Source: Comamonadaceae bacterium CG_4_10_14_3_um_filter_60_75
GTDB lineage: Bacteria > Pseudomonadota > Gammaproteobacteria > Burkholderiales > Burkholderiaceae_C
Length of the DNA stretch: 5,064 nucleotides
Direction of reading: 5' to 3'
Assembly (NCBI GenBank): GCA_002784245.1
Contig: PFKL01000031.1
Span: 1-5,064, forward strand
The stretch's first letter is position 1. Every line of letters begins with the position of its first letter. Positions 1 through 5,064 of the stretch are shown piece after piece. The position numbers were made by a program, and so were the translations under genes. The notes under the pieces are model-generated. The model was not told where the DNA came from. It did no database searches and saw nothing but the letters and a program-made list of their open reading frames with translations.

Positions 1-909
1 AACTGGAAAGAGCTGATTGGCGGCCATGATGCGATTTATTTTGGCGCGGTAGGCTGGCCTGAAAAAATACCGGATCATGTGTCGCTGTGGGGTTCGCTGT
101 TGCAGTTCCGCCGCGAGTTTGACCAATACATCAACCTGCGCCCGGCGCGCCTCATGCCAGGCATCACCTGCCCGGTGGTGCGCCGTGATGGCAGCGCGCG
201 CCAGGCCGGTGAAATTGACATGGTCATCGTGCGCGAGAACACCGAGGGCGAATACTCCAGCATCGGCGGGCGCATGTACGCCGGCACCGAGCGCGAGATC
301 GTGCTGCAAGAAACCGTGATGTCACGCGTGGGGGTCGACCGGGTGCTGAAGTTTGCCTTCGAGCTGGCGCAGTCGCGCCCCAAAAAACACCTCACCAGCG
401 CGACCAAATCCAACGGCATTGCCATCACCATGCCGTATTGGGACGAGCGCGTGGTTGAGATGACCAAACAGTACCCTGACGTGCGGGTGGACAAGTTTCA
501 CATCGACATCCTGACCGCGCATTTTGTACAGCGCCCCGACTTCTTTGACGTGGTGGTGGGGAGCAATTTGTTTGGTGACATCTTGAGCGATTTGGGGCCA
601 GCGTGCACCGGCACGATTGCGATTGCGCCGAGTGCCAATCTCAATCCTGAGCGCAAATTCCCGTCGCTGTTTGAACCGGTGCACGGCTCGGCGCCCGACA
701 TTGCCGGGCAGCAAAAAGCCAACCCGATTGGCCAGATATGGAGTGGCGCGCTGATGCTCGACTTCTTGGGTCACCGCGCAGCGCACGATGCCATCATGTC
801 GGCCATCGAGCGCTATCTGCAACCCGCCAGTGGTGCGCCACGCACAGCAGATATGGGTGGCAGCGCCCGCACGCAAGACGTGGGACGCTCCATCGCCAGC
901 CTGCTCTGA
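1..909 (+). CDS. ttuC: Tartrate / D-malate dehydrogenase, 5'-truncated by window edge
   Basis: Frame 1 is open from the first base to a TGA at 907-909, giving 302 residues. From recall the family is about 350-365 aa, so roughly 60 N-terminal residues (start of the nucleotide-binding fold) lie outside the window. The protein belongs to the isocitrate/isopropylmalate dehydrogenase superfamily, which carries out NAD- and Mn/Mg-dependent oxidation of a 2-hydroxy acid followed by beta-decarboxylation, in the cytosol. Window-numbered residues match the superfamily active site: substrate-binding Arg37 and Arg47 (ten apart, in RREFDQYINLR), Arg78 (VREN), catalytic Lys136 (SATKSN), and metal-binding Asp169 (HIDI), Asp193 and Asp197 (NLFGDILSDLGP). 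The VGWPEKIPDHVSLWGS and ENTEGEYSS segments point to the tartrate dehydrogenase/DmlA branch rather than LeuB or Icd. Whether the physiological substrate is L-tartrate, meso-tartrate or D-malate cannot be read from the sequence; dmlA is an equally fair name. The gene converges on bamC. Confidence 0.93.
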   Translation, partial: NWKELIGGHDAIYFGAVGWPEKIPDHVSLWGSLLQFRREFDQYINLRPARLMPGITCPVVRRDGSARQAGEIDMVIVRENTEGEYSSIGGRMYAGTEREIVLQETVMSRVGVDRVLKFAFELAQSRPKKHLTSATKSNGIAITMPYWDERVVEMTKQYPDVRVDKFHIDILTAHFVQRPDFFDVVVGSNLFGDILSDLGPACTGTIAIAPSANLNPERKFPSLFEPVHGSAPDIAGQQKANPIGQIWSGALMLDFLGHRAAHDAIMSAIERYLQPASGAPRTADMGGSARTQDVGRSIASLL

Positions 910-915
910 CGCGTG

Positions 916-2001
916 CTACTTCAGGTCGTCGGCCAGTACGGTCATGATGCGCTTGGCATCAGCCTCTGGCAACGCAGAGCCATCAGCGTTATGGATCGAA
1001 ACCACCGAAGCGCTGCCCTGGCTTGTCACCGAAACCTTGAATTTTTGTGGCTTGTTGTCAGCCTTGGACGAACCGAACAACTTGCCGAAAAAGCCTGGTT
1101 CGGCTTTGTCTGGGTTGGGTGCGACGTAGCGGACAAAATAAACGCCTTTGCTGCGGTCACGGTCTTCGACGGTGAAATTGGTGCGGTCCAGTGAGAGGCC
1201 TACGCGGCGCCAGGCACGGTCAAAGCCGTCCTCCAACTGCACCACAGGTTGCCCGTTGACACTGCTCAGACGGGAGCTGTCTTTGGCGACACCCGAGGCG
1301 ATCAAGGCCTTGGATTGCTCTTCAGTGACACCGAGCTTGACCATCAGACGACGCAAAAATTCGGCTTCCAGTTCGGGGTCAGCCGGGCGCGGTTGCCACA
1401 CTGTCTGGTCTTTGGCGGTAGAGTTGTAGACCTCGATCATGCCGCGGTGGCTGATGAAGATGTCGGTGCCACCAGCTTCATTGCGCTCCAGCCGGGTGCG
1501 AAATTTGTCGCGCTCGCCGGTCGAATACAACGAATCAAACACCTTGCCCAGCGTGTTGCGGATGAAGTCCTGCGGAAGTTTGGCCCGGTTTTCTGCCCAG
1601 TCGGTCTCCATGATGCCCAGGTTGGATTGCTCCTGCGCCAGTAGAAAGCCGTTTTCAATCCAGAAGTCCTTGACCGGCTCCCACAGCTTGTCGGCGCCGC
1701 GGCTGATCACCAGCCAGCGTTGTGTGCCCGAGCGTTCAATACGAACGTCCCCCAGGCTGGCTGTAGCTGTGGGCACGACGGCGGCGTTGGCCTGGCCGAC
1801 CTGGTAGCCCGACGCGGTCACCGCAGCGCCCGGCACGTTGTAGCGGCTGTCTTTGGACAACTGGGTCAGATCGGGTGGGACTTCGAGCGACGGCGTCTTG
1901 ACCGCGGCGCTTTTGTAGTCGATCTTGTCACCCTGGAGCACCGAGCAGGCGCCCAGCGTGATCGTCAGGCCCAGCAGGGCGAAGCGGGAAAGTGGGTTCA
2001 C
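916..2001 (-). CDS. bamC: Outer membrane protein assembly factor BamC (lipoprotein)
   Basis: This encodes 361 aa (E. coli BamC is about 344). It is the accessory lipoprotein of the BAM complex that folds beta-barrel proteins into the outer membrane, where BamC binds BamD. The N-terminus is a lipoprotein signal: hydrophobic residues 7-17 followed by the lipobox LGAC with Cys19 as the acylation site. Ser20 at +2 (not Asp) fits outer-membrane sorting. Residues about 25-60 form the Pro-rich unstructured stretch (YKSAAVKTPSLEVPPDL) that contacts BamD in known homologues. Two helix-grip domains follow, roughly 84-225 and 245-361, and the segment VWQPRPADPELEAEFLRRLM (201-220) is characteristic of beta-proteobacterial BamC as I recall it. 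The start codon is GTG (1999-2001), chosen because AAGGA sits 6 nt upstream and the signal peptide begins there. The stop is TAG. The gene lies 38 nt downstream of dapA, the same order as dapA-bamC in E. coli. Confidence 0.93.
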   Translation of the reverse strand: MNPLSRFALLGLTITLGACSVLQGDKIDYKSAAVKTPSLEVPPDLTQLSKDSRYNVPGAAVTASGYQVGQANAAVVPTATASLGDVRIERSGTQRWLVISRGADKLWEPVKDFWIENGFLLAQEQSNLGIMETDWAENRAKLPQDFIRNTLGKVFDSLYSTGERDKFRTRLERNEAGGTDIFISHRGMIEVYNSTAKDQTVWQPRPADPELEAEFLRRLMVKLGVTEEQSKALIASGVAKDSSRLSSVNGQPVVQLEDGFDRAWRRVGLSLDRTNFTVEDRDRSKGVYFVRYVAPNPDKAEPGFFGKLFGSSKADNKPQKFKVSVTSQGSASVVSIHNADGSALPEADAKRIMTVLADDLK

Positions 2002-2007
2002 AAATAA

Positions 2008-2012
2008 TCCTT
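2008..2012 (-). promoter_or_regulatory. Shine-Dalgarno of bamC (AAGGA)
   Basis: On the minus strand AAGGA is followed by six bases (TTATTT) and then the GTG start of bamC. This is a good match and spacing, and it decides the non-ATG start. It is the clearest ribosome binding site in the window; the other minus-strand genes have weak or no such signal. Confidence 0.75.
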
Positions 2013-2039
2013 AAGACAACAGCAAGATATAACAATCGA

Positions 2040-2927
2040 TTAGAGCAGACCCACGGCGCGCATGGCGGTTTCCACCACCGGTTCATTGGCAGGCGTCAGC
2101 GGCGTCAGGGGCAGGCGCAGCGCGCCCCCACTGAGCCCCAGCCGCGCGACCGCCCATTTGACGGGGATCGGGTTGGCTTCGACAAACAGATTTTTATGCA
2201 AGGGCATCAGCTTGAACTGGAGGTCCATGGCACGTTTGACATCACCGGCAATCGCTGCCATGCACAACTCGTGCATCAGCCGCGGCGCCACGTTGGCGGT
2301 GACGCTGATGTTGCCCTGACCTCCGCAGAGCATGAGGGCCACCGCAGTGGGATCATCGCCCGAATAGACGGCAAAGTCTTGCGGCGTTTCACGAATCAAC
2401 CATTGGGCGCGTCCGATGTCACCGGTGGCTTCCTTGATGCCCACAATGCCGGGCACCTGCGCCAGGCGCAGGACGGTGTTGTGTGCCATGTCTGCGACCG
2501 AGCGGCCGGGTACGTTGTACAGAATCACCGGCAGGTCGACCGCTTCGGCAATCGCCTTGAAGTGCAGATACTGGCCTTCTTGCGTGGGCTTGTTGTAGTA
2601 GGGCACCACCTGCAACTGGCAGTCGGCACCGACTTTTTTAGCGAACTTGGCCAGTTCGATGGCCTCGGCGGTGCAGTTGGCGCCGCAGCCGGCCATGATG
2701 GGCTTTCGCCCTGCCGCCTGCTCTACCGCGACGCGAATGATTTCGCAGTGCTCTTGCACGCTGACGGTGGGCGATTCACCCGTGGTGCCGACAACGCCGA
2801 TGCAGTCGGTGCCCTGCTCAATATGCCAATCGACCAGCTTGCGCAAGGCGGGATAGTCGACGCTGCCGTCGGGCAACATGGGGGTGACGAGGGCAACGAT
2901 GCTGCCGGTGATGCGTTGGTAGGCCAT
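2040..2927 (-). CDS. dapA: 4-hydroxy-tetrahydrodipicolinate synthase DapA
   Basis: From the ATG at 2925-2927 this encodes 295 aa (E. coli 292), a class I pyruvate aldolase of TIM-barrel fold in the cytosol. It condenses pyruvate with L-aspartate-4-semialdehyde, the committed step to lysine and meso-diaminopimelate. All key residues are present: Thr48 and Thr49 (GTTGES), Tyr111 (PYYNKPTQEG), Tyr137 (ILYNVPGR), Arg142, and the Schiff-base Lys165 (GIKEATGD). They correspond to E. coli Thr44/45, Tyr107, Tyr133, Arg138 and Lys161 with a constant +4 offset, so the barrel is intact. The stop is TAA. The ATG is preferred because the conserved ITGSIVALVTP begins at residue 6, close to the family norm; an in-frame TTG at 2940-2942 would add MQQKP. 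Neither start has a convincing Shine-Dalgarno. The start is 20 nt after the methyltransferase stop and bamC follows at 38 nt, so a shared transcript is likely. Confidence 0.97.
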   Translation of the reverse strand: MAYQRITGSIVALVTPMLPDGSVDYPALRKLVDWHIEQGTDCIGVVGTTGESPTVSVQEHCEIIRVAVEQAAGRKPIMAGCGANCTAEAIELAKFAKKVGADCQLQVVPYYNKPTQEGQYLHFKAIAEAVDLPVILYNVPGRSVADMAHNTVLRLAQVPGIVGIKEATGDIGRAQWLIRETPQDFAVYSGDDPTAVALMLCGGQGNISVTANVAPRLMHELCMAAIAGDVKRAMDLQFKLMPLHKNLFVEANPIPVKWAVARLGLSGGALRLPLTPLTPANEPVVETAMRAVGLL

Positions 2928-2947
2928 GGGTTTTTGCTGCAAAAGAT

Positions 2948-3532
2948 TTAGAGGGTTGATTTTAGCGAGAGCGGATAGCGCCTCGGCGCAACACCTTGGC
3001 TGGCTGGCGCGCCTGGGGCGATGGCAGCAATGCGCTGCACAAAACGCGCCGGTGCATCGACAAAGCCGTCTTCAAAGGCGACCACTCTGAAGCCCTGGCA
3101 CAACTGCAGTAGTTCACCCGGACACAATAAAAAATCAGGACGCGACGGTTTGCCCACGGTTTCATTGCCGAGCGCAAAGGTTTCGTACAGCAGCACGCCA
3201 CCTGGCTTGACGCTGGCCAGCAGCGTTGGAAACAGCGCGCGCCACAGGTAGTTGGTGACCACCAGCACATCAAACTGTAGCGGCATAGCCTTGTACAGCA
3301 AGGGCCAGGCAGCATTTTCAATGTCAACCACGACCACCTGGCCAAACGCGTTGGCAGCGGTTGCGGCCGCTGGATTGCGGTCGATACCGGTGACCCGAAA
3401 GCCTTGTTCGGCAAACCACGCCATGTGCCGACCCGCGCCACACGCCACATCCAATACCGTGCCCTGCGGGGCGGCCAGAGGCGTCCAGCGCACAACCCAG
3501 TCAGACGGCGTGCCTGTTGCGTGCGAGTTCAA
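2948..3532 (-). CDS. Class I SAM-dependent methyltransferase (TehB-like), substrate unknown
   Basis: With the TTG start at 3530-3532 this is 194 aa with a Rossmann-type methyltransferase core. Motif I VLDVACGAGRH (26-36) binds SAM, the acidic end of strand 2 is GIDRN (49-53), a further acidic segment is DIENAAWP (70-77), motif IV is FDVLVVTNYLWR (87-98), and the post-strand-4 segment is KPGGVLLYETF (109-119). The pattern resembles small TehB/COG2227-type methyltransferases, but nothing identifies the acceptor. The frame stays open upstream to an ATG at 3635-3637, which would give 229 aa. I reject that extension because the added 35 residues are Pro/Gly/Arg-rich, resemble no fold I know, and overlap a better-coding small gene in another frame. 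The TTG overlaps the TGA of that gene as TTGA, which suggests translational coupling; a GGGG run lies about 7 nt upstream. The stop is TAA at 2948-2950. The start assignment is less certain than the family. Confidence 0.85.
   Translation of the reverse strand: MNSHATGTPSDWVVRWTPLAAPQGTVLDVACGAGRHMAWFAEQGFRVTGIDRNPAAATAANAFGQVVVVDIENAAWPLLYKAMPLQFDVLVVTNYLWRALFPTLLASVKPGGVLLYETFALGNETVGKPSRPDFLLCPGELLQLCQGFRVVAFEDGFVDAPARFVQRIAAIAPGAPASQGVAPRRYPLSLKSTL
2959..2964 (-). promoter_or_regulatory. Possible -10 element of a dapA promoter (TAAAAT)
   Basis: The minus strand reads TAAAAT inside the last codons of the methyltransferase gene. A start of transcription about 7 nt downstream would give dapA a leader of roughly 25 nt. 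No good -35 hexamer lies 16-18 nt upstream (the sequence there is GC-rich, GCCGAG-like), so this rests on one hexamer only. It would let dapA-bamC be expressed independently of the upstream transporter/methyltransferase genes. Confidence 0.3.
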
Positions 3533-3654
3533 AAGCAGCCCCAGATCTGGTTGGACAGGGTCAGTAAAAAATCGGGGCGGCCGTACATCGCAAACACCGC
3601 TGCCAGCAGCACCAGGGCGGCACCCAGCAAAGACCATTTGGCAATCGGTTTCAT
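3529..3654 (-). CDS. Small single-pass membrane protein, 41 aa, unknown function
   Basis: The ATG at 3652-3654 to the TGA at 3529-3531 encodes 41 residues. The N-terminus is short and basic (Lys2, Lys6), followed by a hydrophobic helix at about residues 8-24 and a C-terminal tail of about 17 residues ending NQIWGCF with one cysteine. The positive-inside rule predicts N-in/C-out, with the tail in the periplasm; Cys40 is not in a lipobox. Evidence that it is real: it starts 4 nt after the MFS stop, its TGA overlaps the methyltransferase TTG (TTGA), and by hand count about 30 of 41 third codon positions are G or C. In the competing methyltransferase frame the figure is only about 16 of 36 over the same bases. 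I have a vague, unverified memory of similar short proteins ending in a W-x-C-F tail in related bacteria. No function is claimed. No clear Shine-Dalgarno is seen, so it may be translated by coupling to the MFS gene. Confidence 0.68.
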   Translation of the reverse strand: MKPIAKWSLLGAALVLLAAVFAMYGRPDFLLTLSNQIWGCF

Positions 3655-3658
3655 GGCA

Positions 3659-4879
3659 TCAGGCGGCCTGCAGCGCTGGGGCGCGAACGATGGCCGTCTC
3701 CTTGATCGGCAGATTGACCAACGCCGCCACCCCACCCAGTGCAATGGCGATGTACCAGACGATGTCGTAGCTGCCGGTCTTGTCAAACAGGTAGCCGCCC
3801 AGCCAGACGCCCATGAACGAGCCAATCTGGTGGCTGAAAAACACAAAACCGCCTAGCATCGAAAAATGCGCCACGCCAAAGATTTGCGCCACCGCCGCAT
3901 TGGTTGGCGGCACAGTGGACAACCACAGCACGCCCATCACCGCCGAAAAGACATACACGCTGCTCGCCGACAGTGGCAGCAACAAGAATACGCTGATCGC
4001 CACCGAGCGGGCCAGATAGATAAAAGCCAGGATATGGCGCTTTTGCCGCCGTTGCCCAAGCCAGCCCGCCGCATACGTGCCAAACACGTTGAACAAGCCG
4101 ATGAGCGCCAGCGAGTAACTGGCCACCTGCGGCGGCAGACCCTGGTCTTTGAGGTAACTGGGCATGTGCACGCCGATGAACACGACCTGAAAACCGCAGA
4201 CAAAAAATCCCGCCATCAGCAAGCGGAAGCTGGGATATGCGAACGCCTCTTGCAGCGCGTGCACGATCGATTGCTCACGAAAATGCCCGGCACCGCCAAA
4301 CAGTTGCGGTTCGCGCAGCCACCAGGCCAGCGGCATCATCAAGAGCGCCGCCAGTGCCAGCGCGACCAGCGCCTCTTGCCAGCCCAGGCTGTTGATGAGT
4401 AAACCTTCGGTGGGGACCATCAGAAATTGGCCAAACGAGCCCGCTGCAGCGGCAATGCCCATCGCCATCGACCGTTTACTGGGCGGCACATTGCGACCGA
4501 TCACGCCGTAGACCACGGCGTAAGTGGTGCCCGCCTGCGCCATGCCGATCAACACCCCGGTGGTGAGCGAAAACATCAACGCGGATGTCGCGTAGGCCAT
4601 GCCCAGCAAGCCCAGGGCGTACAACACCGCGCCACCGACAATGACTCGGAACGCGCCAAAACGGTCAGCCAGCATACCGGCAAAAATACCGACAAAGCCC
4701 CAGACCAGGTTTTGAATCGCCAGCGCGAAGGCAAAGGTTTCACGGCTCCAGTTTTGCGCCTGGGTAATCGGTTGCAGCCACAAGCCAAAGCCGTGGCGGA
4801 TGCCCATGGACAAGGTCACAATGGCGGCGCCACAAATCAGTATTTGCTGCAGGGAAAGTTTGGGAGCGTGCTGCGTCAT
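3659..4879 (-). CDS. Major facilitator superfamily transporter, substrate unknown
   Basis: From the ATG at 4877-4879 this is 406 aa, the usual length for a 12-helix MFS permease of the inner membrane. Helix 1 is at about 13-33 and contains IRHGFGLWLQP (27-37). The helix 2-3 loop carries MFS motif A (GMLADRFGAFR, 68-78). Helix 5 has the Gly/Ala-rich AAAAGSFGQFLMVP stretch (143-156). The central cytoplasmic loop is about 189-216, and the second half opens with GFFVCGFQVVFIGVHMPSYL (224-243). The second-half motif A copy is degenerate (GWLGQRRQKR). The pattern recalls monocarboxylate/oxalate-formate-type or uncharacterised MFS permeases, but no substrate can be assigned. An ATG at 4946-4948 would add 23 Arg/Pro-rich residues with no membrane character, so the shorter form is preferred. 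No Shine-Dalgarno precedes either start. The TGA stop at 3659-3661 is 4 nt from the next gene. It is the likely first gene of the minus-strand run and diverges from parE. Confidence 0.88.
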   Translation of the reverse strand: MTQHAPKLSLQQILICGAAIVTLSMGIRHGFGLWLQPITQAQNWSRETFAFALAIQNLVWGFVGIFAGMLADRFGAFRVIVGGAVLYALGLLGMAYATSALMFSLTTGVLIGMAQAGTTYAVVYGVIGRNVPPSKRSMAMGIAAAAGSFGQFLMVPTEGLLINSLGWQEALVALALAALLMMPLAWWLREPQLFGGAGHFREQSIVHALQEAFAYPSFRLLMAGFFVCGFQVVFIGVHMPSYLKDQGLPPQVASYSLALIGLFNVFGTYAAGWLGQRRQKRHILAFIYLARSVAISVFLLLPLSASSVYVFSAVMGVLWLSTVPPTNAAVAQIFGVAHFSMLGGFVFFSHQIGSFMGVWLGGYLFDKTGSYDIVWYIAIALGGVAALVNLPIKETAIVRAPALQAA

Positions 4880-4887
4880 GGGGGGCG

Positions 4888-4893
4888 AATATA
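4888..4893 (-). promoter_or_regulatory. Possible -10 element for the MFS gene (TATATT)
   Basis: The minus strand reads TATATT, then eight bases (CGCCCCCC), then the ATG at 4879. A start site 7 nt past the hexamer would leave only about 2 untranslated bases, consistent with the missing Shine-Dalgarno. The -35 region at the right distance reads GCCGAC, a weak match, so chance occurrence is quite possible. Confidence 0.3.
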
Positions 4894-4948
4894 CCGAATT
4901 GGGCCGCCCGGTCGGCGCGCGTGTCCGCAATGCCCGGCGCGGTGGCAT

Positions 4949-4966
4949 TGCAAAACTGTGTTTGCA
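4949..4966. promoter_or_regulatory. Inverted repeat TGCAAA-N6-TTTGCA, candidate operator
   Basis: Perfect 6-bp arms (TGCAAA at 4949-4954, TTTGCA at 4961-4966) flank ACTGTG. A related half, GCAAAC, recurs at 4982-4987 and forms a second inverted pair with GTTTGC at 4960-4965. The position in a divergent promoter region suits a transcription-factor site. The arms are short and have no T-run, so it is not a terminator. No regulator can be named. Confidence 0.3.
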
Positions 4967-4990
4967 TCCAGTTGTTTGACCGCAAACGCC

Positions 4991-4996
4991 TACAAT
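4991..4996 (+). promoter_or_regulatory. Likely -10 element of parE (TACAAT)
   Basis: TACAAT is a 5/6 match to TATAAT and ends 9 nt before the parE ATG. The predicted start of transcription falls at about 5002-5004, leaving only 2-4 untranslated bases. There is no Shine-Dalgarno before the ATG. A TTGACC at 4976-4981 is only 9 nt upstream, too close to act as its -35, and nothing good sits at 16-18 nt spacing. Confidence 0.45.
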
Positions 4997-5005
4997 GCGC
5001 GCCCT

Positions 5006-5064
5006 ATGGCGACTAAACCCACCCCCGAATATTCCGAAAATTCCATCCGCGTGCTCAAAGGCCT
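5006..5064 (+). CDS. parE: DNA topoisomerase IV subunit B (ParE), N-terminal fragment cut by window edge
   Basis: The ATG at 5006-5008 opens a frame of 19 full codons before the window ends, encoding MATKPTPEYSENSIRVLKG. This matches the N-terminus of beta-proteobacterial ParE as I recall it (M-A-T-K-P-x-P-E-Y-S-E-x-S-I-R-V-L-K-G-L, leading into the E-P-V-x-x-R-P-G-M-Y segment of the GHKL ATPase domain). ParE is the ATPase subunit of the ParC2ParE2 type II topoisomerase that unlinks daughter chromosomes. The GyrB paralogue starts differently, so ParE is preferred. Only 19 residues are visible, so the call depends on that N-terminal match. The gene appears to lack a Shine-Dalgarno and may be leaderless. 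Confidence 0.82.
   Translation, partial: MATKPTPEYSENSIRVLKG

Larger units (their letters stand above)
4880..5005. promoter_or_regulatory. Divergent intergenic control region between the MFS gene and parE
   Basis: These 126 bp separate two divergent genes and must hold both promoters. On the plus strand I see TACAAT close to the parE ATG, and on the minus strand TATATT close to the MFS ATG. A dyad and an additional half-site lie between them. There is no factor-independent terminator and no riboswitch-like structure that I can recognise. The 4881-4945 part is very G+C-rich and otherwise featureless. Confidence 0.6.

Noticed and set aside
322..876. Minus-strand open frame (184 codons) opposite the dehydrogenase gene
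   Set aside because: The opposite strand encodes an intact enzyme with all catalytic residues, and this frame shows only Arg/His-rich shadow composition.
2002..2039. Terminator or regulatory RNA between dapA and bamC
   Set aside because: The 38-nt gap is AT-rich with no stable hairpin or T-run; it holds only the bamC Shine-Dalgarno.
1992..2951. Long plus-strand open frame (319 codons) antisense to dapA
   Set aside because: The protein is His/Gly/Arg-rich with no recognisable domain and lies exactly opposite a fully conserved dapA. Such open antisense frames are expected with GC-rich codon use.
3652..3661. TGATG stop/start overlap at the end of the MFS gene
   Set aside because: The ATG inside TGATG opens only a two-codon frame (ATG CCA TGA), so the small gene must start at the next ATG (3654), not at this overlap.
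3529..3846. 105-codon minus-strand frame containing the 41-aa protein at its C-terminus
   Set aside because: The N-terminal 64 codons overlap the C-terminal helices of the MFS gene out of frame. Only the last 41 codons have coding character, so the gene is called from ATG 3654.
3866..4402. Plus-strand open frame (178 codons) opposite the MFS gene
   Set aside because: The Gln/Arg/His-rich translation is typical of the reverse complement of membrane-protein codons; it has no start signal and no domain.
4976..4996. TTGACC with TACAAT as a sigma-70 promoter pair for parE
   Set aside because: The hexamers are only 9 nt apart, far below the usual 16-18 nt, so TTGACC is not accepted as the -35.
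1..5064. CRISPR array, insertion sequence, tRNA/rRNA, phage or defence genes
   Set aside because: I found no regularly spaced repeats, terminal inverted repeats, transposase-like protein or tRNA-like fold on either strand. Coding density is high and nearly every base is explained by conserved genes.

Overview
This window looks like chromosomal, moderately high-GC DNA from a betaproteobacterium, most likely order Burkholderiales and family Comamonadaceae (Rhodoferax/Polaromonas-like). That placement is inferred from protein resemblance I recall and from gene order (dapA next to bamC, with parE nearby). No database search was run.

Layout: (1) 1-909, plus strand: the 3' five-sixths of a tartrate/D-malate dehydrogenase gene (ttuC/dmlA type), whose start lies off the left edge. 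(2) 4879 down to 916, minus strand: a tightly packed five-gene run. In transcription order it is an MFS transporter, a 41-codon single-pass membrane protein, a class I SAM-dependent methyltransferase, dapA (lysine/meso-diaminopimelate synthesis) and bamC (outer-membrane assembly lipoprotein). The four gaps are 4 nt, a 2-nt overlap, 20 nt and 38 nt, so co-transcription is plausible, with a possible extra promoter before dapA. (3) 4880-5005: a 126-bp divergent control region. (4) 5006-5064, plus strand: the first 19 codons of parE (topoisomerase IV subunit B), cut by the right edge.

The two coding blocks on the left converge with only 6 nt between stop codons and no visible terminator. The parE start (and perhaps the MFS start) has a -10-like hexamer so close to the ATG, with no Shine-Dalgarno sequence, that a leaderless mRNA is a reasonable hypothesis.

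Functionally this is mostly a housekeeping neighbourhood: cell-wall precursor and lysine synthesis (DapA), outer-membrane biogenesis (BamC) and chromosome decatenation (ParE), with an uncharacterised transporter/small-protein/methyltransferase trio joined upstream of dapA. I see no mobile element, CRISPR array, tRNA/rRNA gene, phage gene or defence system. The least explained item is the 41-aa membrane protein, which is easily missed because the methyltransferase frame stays open across it.
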